The notes: generated by a model from the letters alone, not told the origin. A stretch of DNA of 64,000 nucleotides from DAIQON01 sp036787835 (GCA_036787835.1 DAIQON010000001.1:257804-321803); one strand, 5' to 3'. Counted from the stretch's first letter, positions 6,412 through 15,440 are shown. Translations and numbers: made by a program.

Positions 6412-9225
6412 ATGACGAAGATTAATGAAGCGGCAACACGACAGCAGATTATTGATATTAGACTGCAAAAAGCAGGGTGGAACGTTAATGATCCACTTCA
6501 AGTAACTTCTGAGCTAGATATTTGGATTGGTTTACCTGATGGAGTTGAAAAACCTGAGCATGAATATCAGGGCTTTCAGTTCGCAGACTACGCTTTACTA
6601 GGTGATGATGGCTATCCTCTAGCAATCGTTGAGGCAAAGAAAACCTCAAAAGATGCAAGAGTAGGTCAAGAGCAAGCACGACAGTATGCAGAGAACATCC
6701 AAAAGAATTCAGGCAAAGATATGCCTTTCGTCTTTTATACCAATGGTCATGACATTTACTTTTGGGATACTGAGAAGCACCCACCTCGTAAAGTCTACGG
6801 GTTTCCGAGTAAGAGTGACCTAGAAAGACTTCTCTTTTTACGCAAGAATGAAAAGCCTCTGTCTCAGGAGCTAATTAATAAAGATATATCGGGTCGTCCT
6901 TATCAAATTGAAGCTATCCGTTCAGTATTCGATAACATTGACAAGGGCAAGCGCAAGTCACTACTGATAATGGCTACTGGTACTGGAAAGACTAGGACTT
7001 GTGTATCTCTTATCGATGTATTAATGCGTACAAACCATGTCCAAAGAGTTCTATTTTTAGTTGATCGTATCGCACTAAGAAACCAAGCCCTCGATGCATT
7101 TAAAGAATTTCTACCTAATGCACCTGTATGGCCTAAGGTCGGTGAACATGAAATTGCAACAGATAGACGAGTTTACTGCGCAACATATCCAACCATGCTT
7201 AACATTATTCAAAATAAAGATAATCCTCTAAGTCCTCATTTCTTCGACATTATTGTTGCAGACGAAAGCCATCGTTCGATTTATAACGTTTATAAAAACA
7301 TCTTCGACTACTTTGACACTATCCAACTAGGCCTAACTGCAACTCCTAAGGATGCAATTGAGCACAATACCTTTGGGCTGTTCGATTGTGAAGACGGTGT
7401 ACCAACTTACGCATACTCGTATGAAGAAGCTGTAAATAATAATCCTCCGTACTTAAGCGACTTCGAGGTTTTAAAAGTTCGCACAAAGTTCCAAAAAGAG
7501 GGCATCCGTAAAAACAATATTTCTGTGGGTGAACAGATGAAGCTTATTGCAGATGGCAAAGAGCCAGACGAAATAAACTACGAAGGTAGTGCTATTGAAA
7601 AGAAAGTCACCAACAGAGGTACCAATGCCTTGATTGTTCAAGAGTTTATGGAAAACTGCATCAAGGACGAAAGTGGTACGCTACCCGCAAAGACGATCTT
7701 TTTTGCTATGACCATGAAGCATGCACGAAGAATTCAAGAAGTCTTTGATGACCTATACCCTGAGCATAAAGGAAACATAGCTAAGGTTATCGTGTCTGAT
7801 GACTCTCGTGTATATGGAAAAGGTGGACTACTAGACCAATTTACAAATAATGATTTCCCTCGAATTGCTATCAGTGTCGATATGCTCGATACAGGAATTG
7901 ATGTTCGTGAACTTTGTAATTTGGTTTTTGCCAAACCAGTATTTTCATATACCAAGTTTTGGCAAATGATTGGTCGAGGAACAAGACTACTTGAGCCAAA
8001 CAAGATTAAACCTTGGTGTAAAGAAAAAGATAAGTTCTTAATAATCGACTGTTGGGAAAACTTTGATTACTTCCAAATGAATCCAACTGGCAAAGTAGAC
8101 AAGCCTACTAAGCCAATTCCAGTTAGACTTTTTGAGGTCAAGTTGCAGAAGCTTAACATTGCAGAAACCGAACAAGAATCAGATATCGTTAAATCTACTG
8201 TCCAGAAACTCAGGGAAGATATAAGCAAGCTACCTCAAAATAATGTAGTTGTCCTCGATGCTAACAGTAAACTCGAAAAGCTAGATGATACTTTCTGGCA
8301 AAAGCTGACTGAAGATAAGAAGTTATACCTTGAAAAAGAAATTGCACCACTAATGCGAACTAGGACTGGTGAAGACTTTAAGGCGATGAGTTTTGAGCTC
8401 AAGGTAATCACTTATTCGATAGCCAAACTTAGCGATGAAGCTGGTGAAGACAAAAAGGTTCAGGCTATCGAAGAAGCATTAATCGAAATGGTATCTGACC
8501 TACCTCTATCAGTTAATGTAGTAGCTAAAGAAAAAGAACTGATTGATGACATCCTGCACAATGGCTACCTAGCAAAAGCTGATGATGACAATCTTGAAAT
8601 AGTCATTCAAAAGATTGCACCATTAATGAAATATCGAGAAGAAGGTATTAAGCCTGACCAAGATTCTTTAGACCTTAGAGATATTACTAGTGAAAAAGAA
8701 TTTATTAAGTTTGGTCCTGCAAATGAACGGCTAACTACTCAAAAATATCGAGAAAAGGTCGAGGCTCTCATAAAGAAACTTGAGGAAGAAAATGAAATTC
8801 TTCAGAAGATTAAAGTTGGCGAAGAAGTATCGCATGATGAGGTAGAAGAACTAGCCGATACGCTCGCTGAGTATGAGCCATACCCAACTGAGGAGAATCT
8901 ACAAAAAGCTTACGATGCACGTAGGGTTAGCTTCATAGACCTGATTAAGTACATTATGGGAATCGGTGGGCTTGTAACGTTTTCTGATAAAGTATCCGAA
9001 GCCTTTGCAGAATTTATTGCTGAGCACAACACCTTAGCACCCACACAAATACAGTTTCTTATTGTGCTGAGAGATTTTATTATTAACAATGGTGAGCTAT
9101 CCAAAAAAGACCTTGTTGGCGAGCCATTCACTAAATTAAACACTCGTGGTTTCTTGGGCGTATTTACTCCTACGTTGCAGAAAGAAATACTATCGTTTAC
9201 AGACAGGATTTTACAGCATGCTTAA
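6412..9225 (+). CDS. hsdR: Type I restriction enzyme, R subunit
   Basis: 937 residues, usual HsdR length. The N-terminus has the PD-(D/E)XK nuclease core (DDGYPLAIVEAKKTS near residue 70). The motor follows, with Walker A (MATGTGKTRT near 187), DEAH-type box (ADESHRS near 283) and RecA-like motif VI (QMIGRGTRL). The C-terminus resembles the EcoEI-type helical domain that binds the methylase complex. It translocates DNA and cuts when unmethylated sites are met. A -10-like CATAAT lies 10 nt before the ATG with no Shine-Dalgarno. Its stop overlaps the hsdM start. Confidence 0.95.
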   Translation: MTKINEAATRQQIIDIRLQKAGWNVNDPLQVTSELDIWIGLPDGVEKPEHEYQGFQFADYALLGDDGYPLAIVEAKKTSKDARVGQEQARQYAENIQKNSGKDMPFVFYTNGHDIYFWDTEKHPPRKVYGFPSKSDLERLLFLRKNEKPLSQELINKDISGRPYQIEAIRSVFDNIDKGKRKSLLIMATGTGKTRTCVSLIDVLMRTNHVQRVLFLVDRIALRNQALDAFKEFLPNAPVWPKVGEHEIATDRRVYCATYPTMLNIIQNKDNPLSPHFFDIIVADESHRSIYNVYKNIFDYFDTIQLGLTATPKDAIEHNTFGLFDCEDGVPTYAYSYEEAVNNNPPYLSDFEVLKVRTKFQKEGIRKNNISVGEQMKLIADGKEPDEINYEGSAIEKKVTNRGTNALIVQEFMENCIKDESGTLPAKTIFFAMTMKHARRIQEVFDDLYPEHKGNIAKVIVSDDSRVYGKGGLLDQFTNNDFPRIAISVDMLDTGIDVRELCNLVFAKPVFSYTKFWQMIGRGTRLLEPNKIKPWCKEKDKFLIIDCWENFDYFQMNPTGKVDKPTKPIPVRLFEVKLQKLNIAETEQESDIVKSTVQKLREDISKLPQNNVVVLDANSKLEKLDDTFWQKLTEDKKLYLEKEIAPLMRTRTGEDFKAMSFELKVITYSIAKLSDEAGEDKKVQAIEEALIEMVSDLPLSVNVVAKEKELIDDILHNGYLAKADDDNLEIVIQKIAPLMKYREEGIKPDQDSLDLRDITSEKEFIKFGPANERLTTQKYREKVEALIKKLEEENEILQKIKVGEEVSHDEVEELADTLAEYEPYPTEENLQKAYDARRVSFIDLIKYIMGIGGLVTFSDKVSEAFAEFIAEHNTLAPTQIQFLIVLRDFIINNGELSKKDLVGEPFTKLNTRGFLGVFTPTLQKEILSFTDRILQHA

Positions 9226-10738
9226 TGTAAAGATTAAATCTTCAATAAACAAACTCTGGGATAAGTTTTGGAGTGGCGGAATTTCAAACCCACTTACAGC
9301 AATAGACCAAATATCTTATCTACTATTCATGAAGCGTTTGGATGAAATCGACCTTAAGAAACAACAGGATGCTGAGTTTACTGGTGAAGCATACACATCA
9401 ATATTTGCTAATGGTAACGAAGAAATGCGATGGAGTTATTTTAAGCAATTAGAGGGTGGCGAAATGCTTACCCATGTACAAACAAAAGTCTTCCCATTCT
9501 TAAAGACTCTTAACGATGAAGAAAGTCATTATGCAAAGCACATGGCTAATGCAGTCTTCATTATTTCGAAGCCATCGCTTTTAGTTGAGGCTGTGAGTAT
9601 CATCGATGAGATTTTTGAAGAGATCGCTCAAGAAGAATCAAACGGCCAAAGCTTTCAAGATACTCAAGGTGACTTATACGAGTTTCTGTTATCTGAAATT
9701 ACGAGTGCAGGTAAGCTAGGTCAGTTCCGTACTCCTCGGCACATAATCCAGCTCATCTGTGAGCTTGTAGACCCAAAGCTTGGAGATACTATATGTGACC
9801 CTGCTTGTGGCACTGGAGGGTTCCTGCTAGGGTCGTACCAACATATACTAACTGCTCATACTAGCAAAGAACATCAAATGACTGACGAAAATGGACTTGT
9901 AAGGGGTCAGTTGGGCGATAAACTTACTGATGAACGACAATGGAAGCACCTCAAAGAGAAAACTTTCTATGGTTATGACATGGATGAAAGTATGGTTCGC
10001 ATCGGGCTAATGAACTTGATGATGCATGGTATATCTAGCCCAAATATTGAGCAGAAGGATACGCTTTCAAAGAAATATGACGAAGATAATCACTTTGACG
10101 TAATCCTAGCTAACCCCCCATTCAAAGGCAGTATCGACAAGGGTGATATCAATGAATCACTTTCACTTGCAACTACAAAGACAGAGCTACTGTTCATTAA
10201 CCGAATTATTAAATCTCTTAAGATTGGTGGTCGTGCTGGAGTTATTGTTCCGGACGGTGTTCTCTTTGGAGCTAGCTCTGCACACAAGCAAGCACGAAAG
10301 ATGCTACTAAATGATTGCGAACTACAAGGTGTAATTTCATTACCAAGTGGCGTATTCAAACCTTACGCTGCAGTCAGTACGGCAATTCTAATTTTCGTTA
10401 AGGGCGGACAGACAGAAAAGGTTTGGTTCTACGATATGAAATCAGACGGTTTTACTCTCGACGATAAGCGAAGTCGTATTGTGGGTGGTGGTGACTTGCC
10501 TGACATCATTAATAAATGGAACAATCGAAAAAACCAGACTGAAAACGCGCTGAATAGTCAATTCTTCTATGTAGATAAGAGTGAGATTGAAGAATCAGAT
10601 TATGACTTAAGTATAAATCATTACAAGGTAACAGATCATGAAAAGATCCAGTATGAAAACCCTAATGATATTTTATTAAAGATTGAACATATTGAAAATG
10701 ACATAATCTCCGGTCTTCAAAAGCTAAGAAGTAAATAG
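9218..10738 (+). CDS. hsdM: Type I DNA methyltransferase, M subunit
   Basis: 506 residues from the ATG at 9218, which overlaps the hsdR stop by 8 nt; the frame is open further upstream but that part lies inside hsdR. An N-terminal HsdM helical domain (INKLWDKFWSGGIS, ISYLLFMKRLDEID) precedes the N6-adenine methylase core, with the AdoMet motif (CDPACGTGGFLL) and catalytic NPPF (ILANPPFKGS). It methylates adenine in the site recognised by HsdS. hsdS starts 2 nt after the stop. Confidence 0.95.
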   Translation: MLNVKIKSSINKLWDKFWSGGISNPLTAIDQISYLLFMKRLDEIDLKKQQDAEFTGEAYTSIFANGNEEMRWSYFKQLEGGEMLTHVQTKVFPFLKTLNDEESHYAKHMANAVFIISKPSLLVEAVSIIDEIFEEIAQEESNGQSFQDTQGDLYEFLLSEITSAGKLGQFRTPRHIIQLICELVDPKLGDTICDPACGTGGFLLGSYQHILTAHTSKEHQMTDENGLVRGQLGDKLTDERQWKHLKEKTFYGYDMDESMVRIGLMNLMMHGISSPNIEQKDTLSKKYDEDNHFDVILANPPFKGSIDKGDINESLSLATTKTELLFINRIIKSLKIGGRAGVIVPDGVLFGASSAHKQARKMLLNDCELQGVISLPSGVFKPYAAVSTAILIFVKGGQTEKVWFYDMKSDGFTLDDKRSRIVGGGDLPDIINKWNNRKNQTENALNSQFFYVDKSEIEESDYDLSINHYKVTDHEKIQYENPNDILLKIEHIENDIISGLQKLRSK

Positions 10739-10740
10739 CT

Positions 10741-11910
10741 ATGAAAACTGTACTGCTTGATGAAATTGCTACTGTTTCAGCTGGACAAGGAGCACCACAA
10801 GGTGACGATAGCTACTCAAACGAAGGTACCCCGTTCATTAAAGCGGGCAACCTCGATGATTTAATCAAAACGAATGATGAATACATCTCTTGTAGATTTG
10901 TAGGTGATGAAATTGCGCAGAAACTCAAATTAAAGAAGTGGCCTAGTAATACTATAGTATTCGCCAAAAGCGGCATGTCAGCGAAAAAAGGTCGAATATA
11001 TTGCTTAAACAATGAATCCTATATCGTAAACCACCTTGCAATAATTAGTCCAAACCCAGCTCTTATCAACCCAAGCTTTTTAAAGTATTACCTTTACGCT
11101 AACCCCCCTACATCCCTAATTAAAGACGATGCTTATCCCTCGATTAGTCTAAAAGATATTAAGAATATCAAGCTAACCCTCCCATCACTAGAACAGCAGC
11201 AGAATATAATAGAGACCCTCGACCAAGCTGACTCTCTTCGCAAAAAAAGAAAAGAATCCATAAGTAAATTGGATGACTATTTAAAATCAGTCTTCCTAGA
11301 AATGTTTGGTGACCCAGTACATAACCCAAGACAATGGGTGAAAACACCACTAGCTAACTTTGGTCAAATGATTACTGGAAATACACCCCCGAGAATTAAT
11401 GATGAGAATTATTCCCCAAAACATATTGAATGGGTAAAGACGAATAATATCAAAAATGGTGAGTTGTACATTACGGAAGCGACAGAATTTCTTTCAGAGA
11501 AAGGTTTAAACAGTGCTAGATATGTGATGCCGGGTGCTCTATTGGTAGCGTGTATAGCTGGAAGTGCTAATTCTATTGGTAGGGTAGCAATGACCGACAG
11601 GAAAGTCTCTTTCAACCAACAAATCAATGCCATACAACCAGGTAGTAATGTTAGTCCAATGTTTCTTTACTGGTTAATGAAGCTTTCTAGAAAATACATT
11701 TTAAGTCATGCGACTAGTGGTATGAAGAAAATCTTAACTAAAGGGGCTATGCAAAAAATTACTATGATTGCTCCTCCAGTCGAGTTGCAAAACGAATTTT
11801 CAGAGATAGCAACAAAGGCAGAAAATATTAAACAAGAAATGCTTACTCAAGCTCATGAACTGGACATTCAATACCAATCATTATTGCAGAATGCATTTAA
11901 CTGCTCTTGA
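10741..11910 (+). CDS. hsdS: Type I restriction-modification specificity subunit
   Basis: 389 residues with two target-recognition half-domains, each ending in a helical spacer: LPSLEQQQNIIETLDQADSL (about 150-169) and IAPPVELQNEFSEIATKAEN near the C-terminus. The central RKKRKESISKLDDYLKSVF is the usual linker after TRD1. The two half-sites set the bipartite DNA sequence read by the complex. Expected to be the most variable gene of the operon between strains. Confidence 0.93.
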   Translation: MKTVLLDEIATVSAGQGAPQGDDSYSNEGTPFIKAGNLDDLIKTNDEYISCRFVGDEIAQKLKLKKWPSNTIVFAKSGMSAKKGRIYCLNNESYIVNHLAIISPNPALINPSFLKYYLYANPPTSLIKDDAYPSISLKDIKNIKLTLPSLEQQQNIIETLDQADSLRKKRKESISKLDDYLKSVFLEMFGDPVHNPRQWVKTPLANFGQMITGNTPPRINDENYSPKHIEWVKTNNIKNGELYITEATEFLSEKGLNSARYVMPGALLVACIAGSANSIGRVAMTDRKVSFNQQINAIQPGSNVSPMFLYWLMKLSRKYILSHATSGMKKILTKGAMQKITMIAPPVELQNEFSEIATKAENIKQEMLTQAHELDIQYQSLLQNAFNCS

Positions 11911-12572
11911 AAGATAACACATGGCGACCCGATGGAGTAAAGATCAAGGTTCAAGGTGTGCCCTATGACCCATATCAGGCATTAAGAAACTTCGTACTCC
12001 CAATAAGGCATATTCCAGGATGGATAGAAAACAGCAAAGACGTAACTAACACAGGGCTAAGCGCACGAGAATGGTTGGGATTAATTCTTCATGCACTTTC
12101 ACTTACTGATAAGACTGGTGAATACGTTCAAGTAGCAACTGAGAAAACTGGCGGTGACGGTGCGATTGTAAGAGATGAAAATGGTGTCCAGCATGCGGTA
12201 TTAGTTGAGCAAACTCTGGCTACCTATAGGGAAAAGGGGGATTTTTTAGAAATTATTGAGCGCAGGGTTAGTCACAAATCAGGTAAAGGTGGCAACTACG
12301 CACTAAACAAGCACCTAGTAGTTTACTGCAACAATAATGGCGATTTGAATGAAAAAGAACTCTACCCAATAGTTGCTAAAGGTCTATTTAACATAGTTAC
12401 CATTATTGGTTTTCAGGATAATGAAAAAGGTCGCCACTTTCTTTGCTTTGTATTTGATAAAGATCACCCGAGTGAAGCTATTCATAAATGGGCCATAAAA
12501 GAACCGGAGTTTTGGCAAATGGCAATTGATATATACGAACAAGAGCAGAAAGATAACACAACCGAAACGTAG
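11907..12572 (+). CDS. Unknown fourth gene of the type I R-M operon
   Basis: 221 residues starting with TTG at 11907 in a TTGA overlap with the hsdS stop, so translation is coupled. No membrane segment. A stretch GGDGAIVRDENGVQHAVLVEQ has the spacing of a PD-(D/E)XK-like core but ends in E-x-Q rather than E-x-K, so a nuclease is only a guess. The N-terminus (GVPYDPYQALRNFVLPIRHIPG) looks like a conserved motif. The tight coupling argues for a partner or modulator of the R-M complex. Family not recognised. Confidence 0.75.
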   Translation: MKDNTWRPDGVKIKVQGVPYDPYQALRNFVLPIRHIPGWIENSKDVTNTGLSAREWLGLILHALSLTDKTGEYVQVATEKTGGDGAIVRDENGVQHAVLVEQTLATYREKGDFLEIIERRVSHKSGKGGNYALNKHLVVYCNNNGDLNEKELYPIVAKGLFNIVTIIGFQDNEKGRHFLCFVFDKDHPSEAIHKWAIKEPEFWQMAIDIYEQEQKDNTTET

Positions 12573-12573
12573 G

Positions 12574-13395
12574 TTAGATTTTAGCTTTCGGATCCTTTAT
12601 TATTGTTTCGAGTAACTCAATCTCTGACTTCACCCTATCGGAATATCCGTCAGTATGTCTGGATTCGCTTTCGGTTTTTGAACGCTTGCTCTTGTTTGCT
12701 TGAAAAATGTAAGGCTTACTCTTTTGAGCGTCACGTATAACAAATAAAATAAATAGCAGTAACAATAGCCAGTAAAACGCACCACTTGGGATGTTGGAAA
12801 GTTTGTACTGTTTTGCCAGTTTCTCGTACATAGGGAATAGCAACAGGTAGATTGCTGATATAAACGTACCGAGCCAAATATCATTCAAGTACACGATTTT
12901 ATCGTGGCTCAACTCCTGATTCTGTATGGAGTTAAGGGTTTTGGTATAGTCCATAATTTTTTGTTCTTGTTTTAAAAATAAAATATGTTTTTCTACACTA
13001 TTTGGGTCTTCCCAGAGGTCAAAAGCAGCTTTCTTCTTATCGTCATAAAGTGGGCGGTAATTATCTATATCTATGGAAGATGTGATTGCAGCTCTTTCAA
13101 ATTGGCGTTTATGCTCAACCAATATCCAGACACCGACTATCAGGAAAAGTACGAAACTCGCCAATACACTTAAATGTGGTGAGTTTCCTTGAGCTACAAG
13201 TGCGCCACCTATAGCAACTAGTGAGAATGAAATTGTACTAACCCACTTCTGCCATTCAAGTAAGTAGTTACTGCTTTGGTTTCTGGCATTACTCCCTAAA
13301 GTATTAAGTTGGTCAATCTTTGACTGTGCAGAGTCCATGGCTACGCTAGCAATTTCTTTCATCTTTGCTGCGGTTTCATCCGTATACTCTTTCAT
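12574..13395 (-). CDS. Four-helix membrane protein with a coiled N-terminus
   Basis: 273 residues. The N-terminal helix (about 1-50) is soluble and coiled. Two pairs of membrane helices follow: VSTISFSLVAIGGALVA plus VLASFVLFLIVGVWILV, then a cytoplasmic loop of about 90 residues, then FISAIYLLLFPM plus FYWLLLLLFILFVI. The tail is basic. It converges on the R-M operon, their stops lying 1 nt apart. Membrane proteins of this kind are often effectors in defence islands, but no such domain is recognised. Confidence 0.6.
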   Translation of the reverse strand: MKEYTDETAAKMKEIASVAMDSAQSKIDQLNTLGSNARNQSSNYLLEWQKWVSTISFSLVAIGGALVAQGNSPHLSVLASFVLFLIVGVWILVEHKRQFERAAITSSIDIDNYRPLYDDKKKAAFDLWEDPNSVEKHILFLKQEQKIMDYTKTLNSIQNQELSHDKIVYLNDIWLGTFISAIYLLLFPMYEKLAKQYKLSNIPSGAFYWLLLLLFILFVIRDAQKSKPYIFQANKSKRSKTESESRHTDGYSDRVKSEIELLETIIKDPKAKI

Positions 13396-13462
13396 GGTTT
13401 AAGTATACACAAACGCTAATCAGTAGTGAGCGCAGTTACACTTTTAGCAACAATACTGCAGC

Positions 13463-13642
13463 TTATTTGATATCTTTGGGTTTTTGCCCAGTGGCCATTT
13501 TCCGAGATTCTTTAGCGATTACAAAGCGTATGATTGCTAAACCAGCTTCTTGCGCTTCTTCGTCACTATAATCTTTGCCAGTCTGTGCTTTTAACAGCTT
13601 CTGTAATTCTTTAATACGTTCGGGGCTTATTCTTGCGCTCAT
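13463..13642 (-). CDS. Small helical protein of mobile-element type
   Basis: 59 codons, starting MSARISPERIKELQKLL and carrying YSDEEAQEAGLAIIRFV. Short proteins with a 'DEEAxExG..I..F' helix are frequent in Patescibacteria plasmids and integrated elements; that is recalled, not searched. No Shine-Dalgarno is obvious. The 83 nt upstream and 67 nt downstream hold nothing else. Confidence 0.55.
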   Translation of the reverse strand: MSARISPERIKELQKLLKAQTGKDYSDEEAQEAGLAIIRFVIAKESRKMATGQKPKDIK

Positions 13643-13727
13643 GACTTAACTATAGAGCAGGAGCTAGTTGTGAGCGATTCCATCTCAAGAGGTTCTTTTT
13701 ATTTGCAGTTGGCATACAATACTAAGT

Positions 13728-14558
13728 ATGGATTTTCAACCGTTTACTAATAGTTTCGCATTTGATCCGGACGTATTGATTGAGGACTTTCCTGACTATT
13801 TGCTACCGCATGTTGAACGGTGGGTTAGAACTGTAATGCATACATCAGGTATTGGCGTAAGTAATAGCATAAACAGTACCTTCAAAAGGGATTTAGAGTT
13901 TAGGATTCGTAGAATTGTGCCTAATCAGGTCGGAAGCTTTATAAACTCATGGACATCTAATCCAGGGGGAACATGTGACCTACTGACACTAATGCTGCAA
14001 AACTATGCGAGCGATGTGCAGGTTACGGAGCTAGTAGATTTGTTAAGAGTGAATTCATCAGCGTATACAGCGGAGCCTACAGGTAGAGGTTCAGTCGATG
14101 AGTTGGGAGGCTATGTATTGGTGCGACGAGTGCCAGAAGCGGTCAGGCAGCAAGCTGAGATCGTATTGTCAGCGAGTGATTTAATGCGTAATGCTTGGAA
14201 TGCGTGTTACAAAATGCCACCCGATTACATTGAGGCTGTACGTTTAGCAAATGATTTTATGGAGGGGTTATTAAGGGATAAATTCTGGAGTGGTAGAACG
14301 AGACCGTATACTGTGGGGCAAGTCGTAGATAAATTTGAACAAGATGACAGCATGCTTCACTTTAAGGCGGAGAGTTTTCTAACAGATAAAACTAAAGTCA
14401 TAGCATTACTGAAGGGCATTGCAAATATCAGAGGAGAACATACGACAGGCGATGGCAGAAACCCTACTGCGGATGAGGCGGAATTTATAGTTCAGACTTC
14501 GATATATCTATATACGCTATTAGAACCAGTAGTGCCAGTAGGTTCGAGTCCTGACTAA
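13728..14558 (+). CDS. Abortive-infection C-terminal-like protein at the element's right end
   Basis: 276 residues. The C-terminal 45 (KGIANIRGEHTTGDGRNPT, then EAEFIVQTSIYLYTLLEP) resemble the Abi_C domain, where an Arg-x-x-His-G-type helical motif recurs in abortive-infection proteins; the N-terminus is not recognised. TACAAT lies 7 nt before the ATG and there is no Shine-Dalgarno. The final codons (VGSSPD) are encoded by the 14-bp attachment core, so the reading frame ends on the element junction. With hsdRMS it makes a defence-loaded element. Confidence 0.6.
   Translation: MDFQPFTNSFAFDPDVLIEDFPDYLLPHVERWVRTVMHTSGIGVSNSINSTFKRDLEFRIRRIVPNQVGSFINSWTSNPGGTCDLLTLMLQNYASDVQVTELVDLLRVNSSAYTAEPTGRGSVDELGGYVLVRRVPEAVRQQAEIVLSASDLMRNAWNACYKMPPDYIEAVRLANDFMEGLLRDKFWSGRTRPYTVGQVVDKFEQDDSMLHFKAESFLTDKTKVIALLKGIANIRGEHTTGDGRNPTADEAEFIVQTSIYLYTLLEPVVPVGSSPD
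14540..14553. repeat. Right attachment core of mobile element 1
   Basis: An exact copy of AGGTTCGAGTCCTG from the tRNA-fMet T-arm (533-546). It is followed by ACTAATGGGG, not by the rest of a tRNA, so the original tRNA 3' end has decayed or been replaced here. Confidence 0.6.
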
Positions 14559-14574
14559 TGGGGCAAGTAATACT

Positions 14575-14655
14575 TTAAGCAACCTGTAACAGGCGTTGCC
14601 ATCTGTAAATCTCACCAGCAAGTAGGTTCCATTCCGTTTGCACGTACTCAACCAT
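14575..14655 (-). CDS. WN microprotein A (26 codons)
   Basis: Starts MVEYVQTEWNLLAGEI and continues with an Arg/Trp/Leu-rich helix. It shares Met-Val, Thr7, Trp9-Asn10, hydrophobic 12 and Glu15 with five other tiny ORFs in the window, most closely with copy B (WNYILAELSRW against WNLLAGEIYRW). GAGGT lies 10 nt upstream of the ATG but is paired in a hairpin. The coding strand is antisense to the tail of the Abi-like transcript. The alternative view, an untranslated tRNA-derived repeat, is not excluded. Confidence 0.5.
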   Translation of the reverse strand: MVEYVQTEWNLLAGEIYRWQRLLQVA

Positions 14656-14665
14656 AAGCACTTTC

Positions 14666-14696
14666 ACCTCTGTTTTAATGACAGAGGTTTTTGTTT
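14666..14696 (+). terminator. Terminator after the Abi-like gene; also the leader hairpin of WN-A
   Basis: ACCTCTGT and ACAGAGGT form an 8-bp stem with a T-rich tail on the plus strand. Read on the minus strand, the same hairpin holds the GAGGT that would be the ribosome-binding site of the WN-A ORF. Confidence 0.75.
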
Positions 14697-14722
14697 GTCT
14701 AAATTTCCTTAAGAAGTTAATT

Positions 14723-14735
14723 GGTTCCAGTCCTG
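14723..14735. repeat. T-arm-like site
   Basis: GGTTCCAGTCCTG differs by one base from the element core at 14541-14553 and lies 182 bp after it, just past terminator A. No tRNA gene surrounds it. It may be an attachment scar or a chance match. Confidence 0.35.
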
Positions 14736-14761
14736 TTAGGTTATTTGCTATTATAACCTTA

Positions 14762-15322
14762 ATGAATCCCTCTGAAATTTATAAATTACTAGGACCGCTT
14801 AGCGTTTTAATTACAGGATTAGCCATAGTATTTATGGTTTATACATGGAAAGGCGATAAAGGCACAACTATTAGTCAAAATGCTGCTGCAAATAGATCTT
14901 CATACCTCATGATGCTTGTTGTTCAGTCAATTACACTTCCGATGCTTTTTCTATACTGGTCAAAATGGCTAGTCCCAATCCTAGATCTGCCAATACTTTT
15001 TGCAATATTTTCAGGCATTGTCTGCTTAGGTCTTCTGTTGGCAGCATGGATACCAGATATTAAAGGCTGGAAGAGTACCGCACACCAACTATTCGCTTAT
15101 GGAGCAGCTACACTAGTGCCCCCAATGCTTATAATGATGTATCTCTCTCCGAATATCTCATCTTTTGCTAAGTACATGGCATTACTTGTATTTATATATG
15201 ACTTATTGGTTATTGCTATGTTTACCTTAATGAGGAAAGGTAAAAGTAAGCATCTTTATTTTCAAGCAGCTTATATATTTCTCTTTGCAATAACAACTCT
15301 AGCTGCTGGTTATATTAAATAA
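14762..15322 (+). CDS. Multi-helix membrane protein of unknown function
   Basis: 186 residues from MNPSEIYKLLGPL at 14762. The upstream part of the open frame runs through the terminator and T-arm-like site and is not coding. It has about six membrane helices (VLITGLAIVFMVYTW, LMMLVVQSITLPMLFLYW, ILFAIFSGIVCLGLLLAAW and three more) and short basic loops. TATTAT lies about 12 nt before the ATG, no Shine-Dalgarno. The stop is followed directly by another T-arm-like site and WN-B. Family not recognised. Confidence 0.6.
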   Translation: MNPSEIYKLLGPLSVLITGLAIVFMVYTWKGDKGTTISQNAAANRSSYLMMLVVQSITLPMLFLYWSKWLVPILDLPILFAIFSGIVCLGLLLAAWIPDIKGWKSTAHQLFAYGAATLVPPMLIMMYLSPNISSFAKYMALLVFIYDLLVIAMFTLMRKGKSKHLYFQAAYIFLFAITTLAAGYIK

Positions 15323-15325
15323 CTT

Positions 15326-15337
15326 GGTTCTAGTCTG
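15326..15337. repeat. T-arm-like site
   Basis: GGTTCTAGTCTG, 4 nt after the membrane-protein stop, is the third member of a set with 14541 and 14723 (one or two differences from the element core). It also contains the stop codon of WN-B on the other strand. Confidence 0.3.
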
Positions 15338-15440
15338 CTGCGGTAGAGTAAAGTATTGGGGGTTCACCCCTAGTTAACATTTTCCATCTGCTTAACTCTG
15401 CAAGGATATAGTTCCAATTCGAATGTACCTGGGCAACCAT
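15330..15440 (-). CDS. WN microprotein B (36 codons)
   Basis: Starts MVAQVHSNWNYILAELSRW, then a polar tail with GEPP. It has the family signature Met-Val, Ser/Thr7, Trp9-Asn10, Ile12, Glu15-Leu16. GGAGG lies 11 nt before the ATG and is paired with CCTCC in the leader hairpin. Gene order repeats that of copy A: plus-strand gene, T-arm-like core, antisense WN ORF, terminator. Confidence 0.55.
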   Translation of the reverse strand: MVAQVHSNWNYILAELSRWKMLTRGEPPILYSTAAD

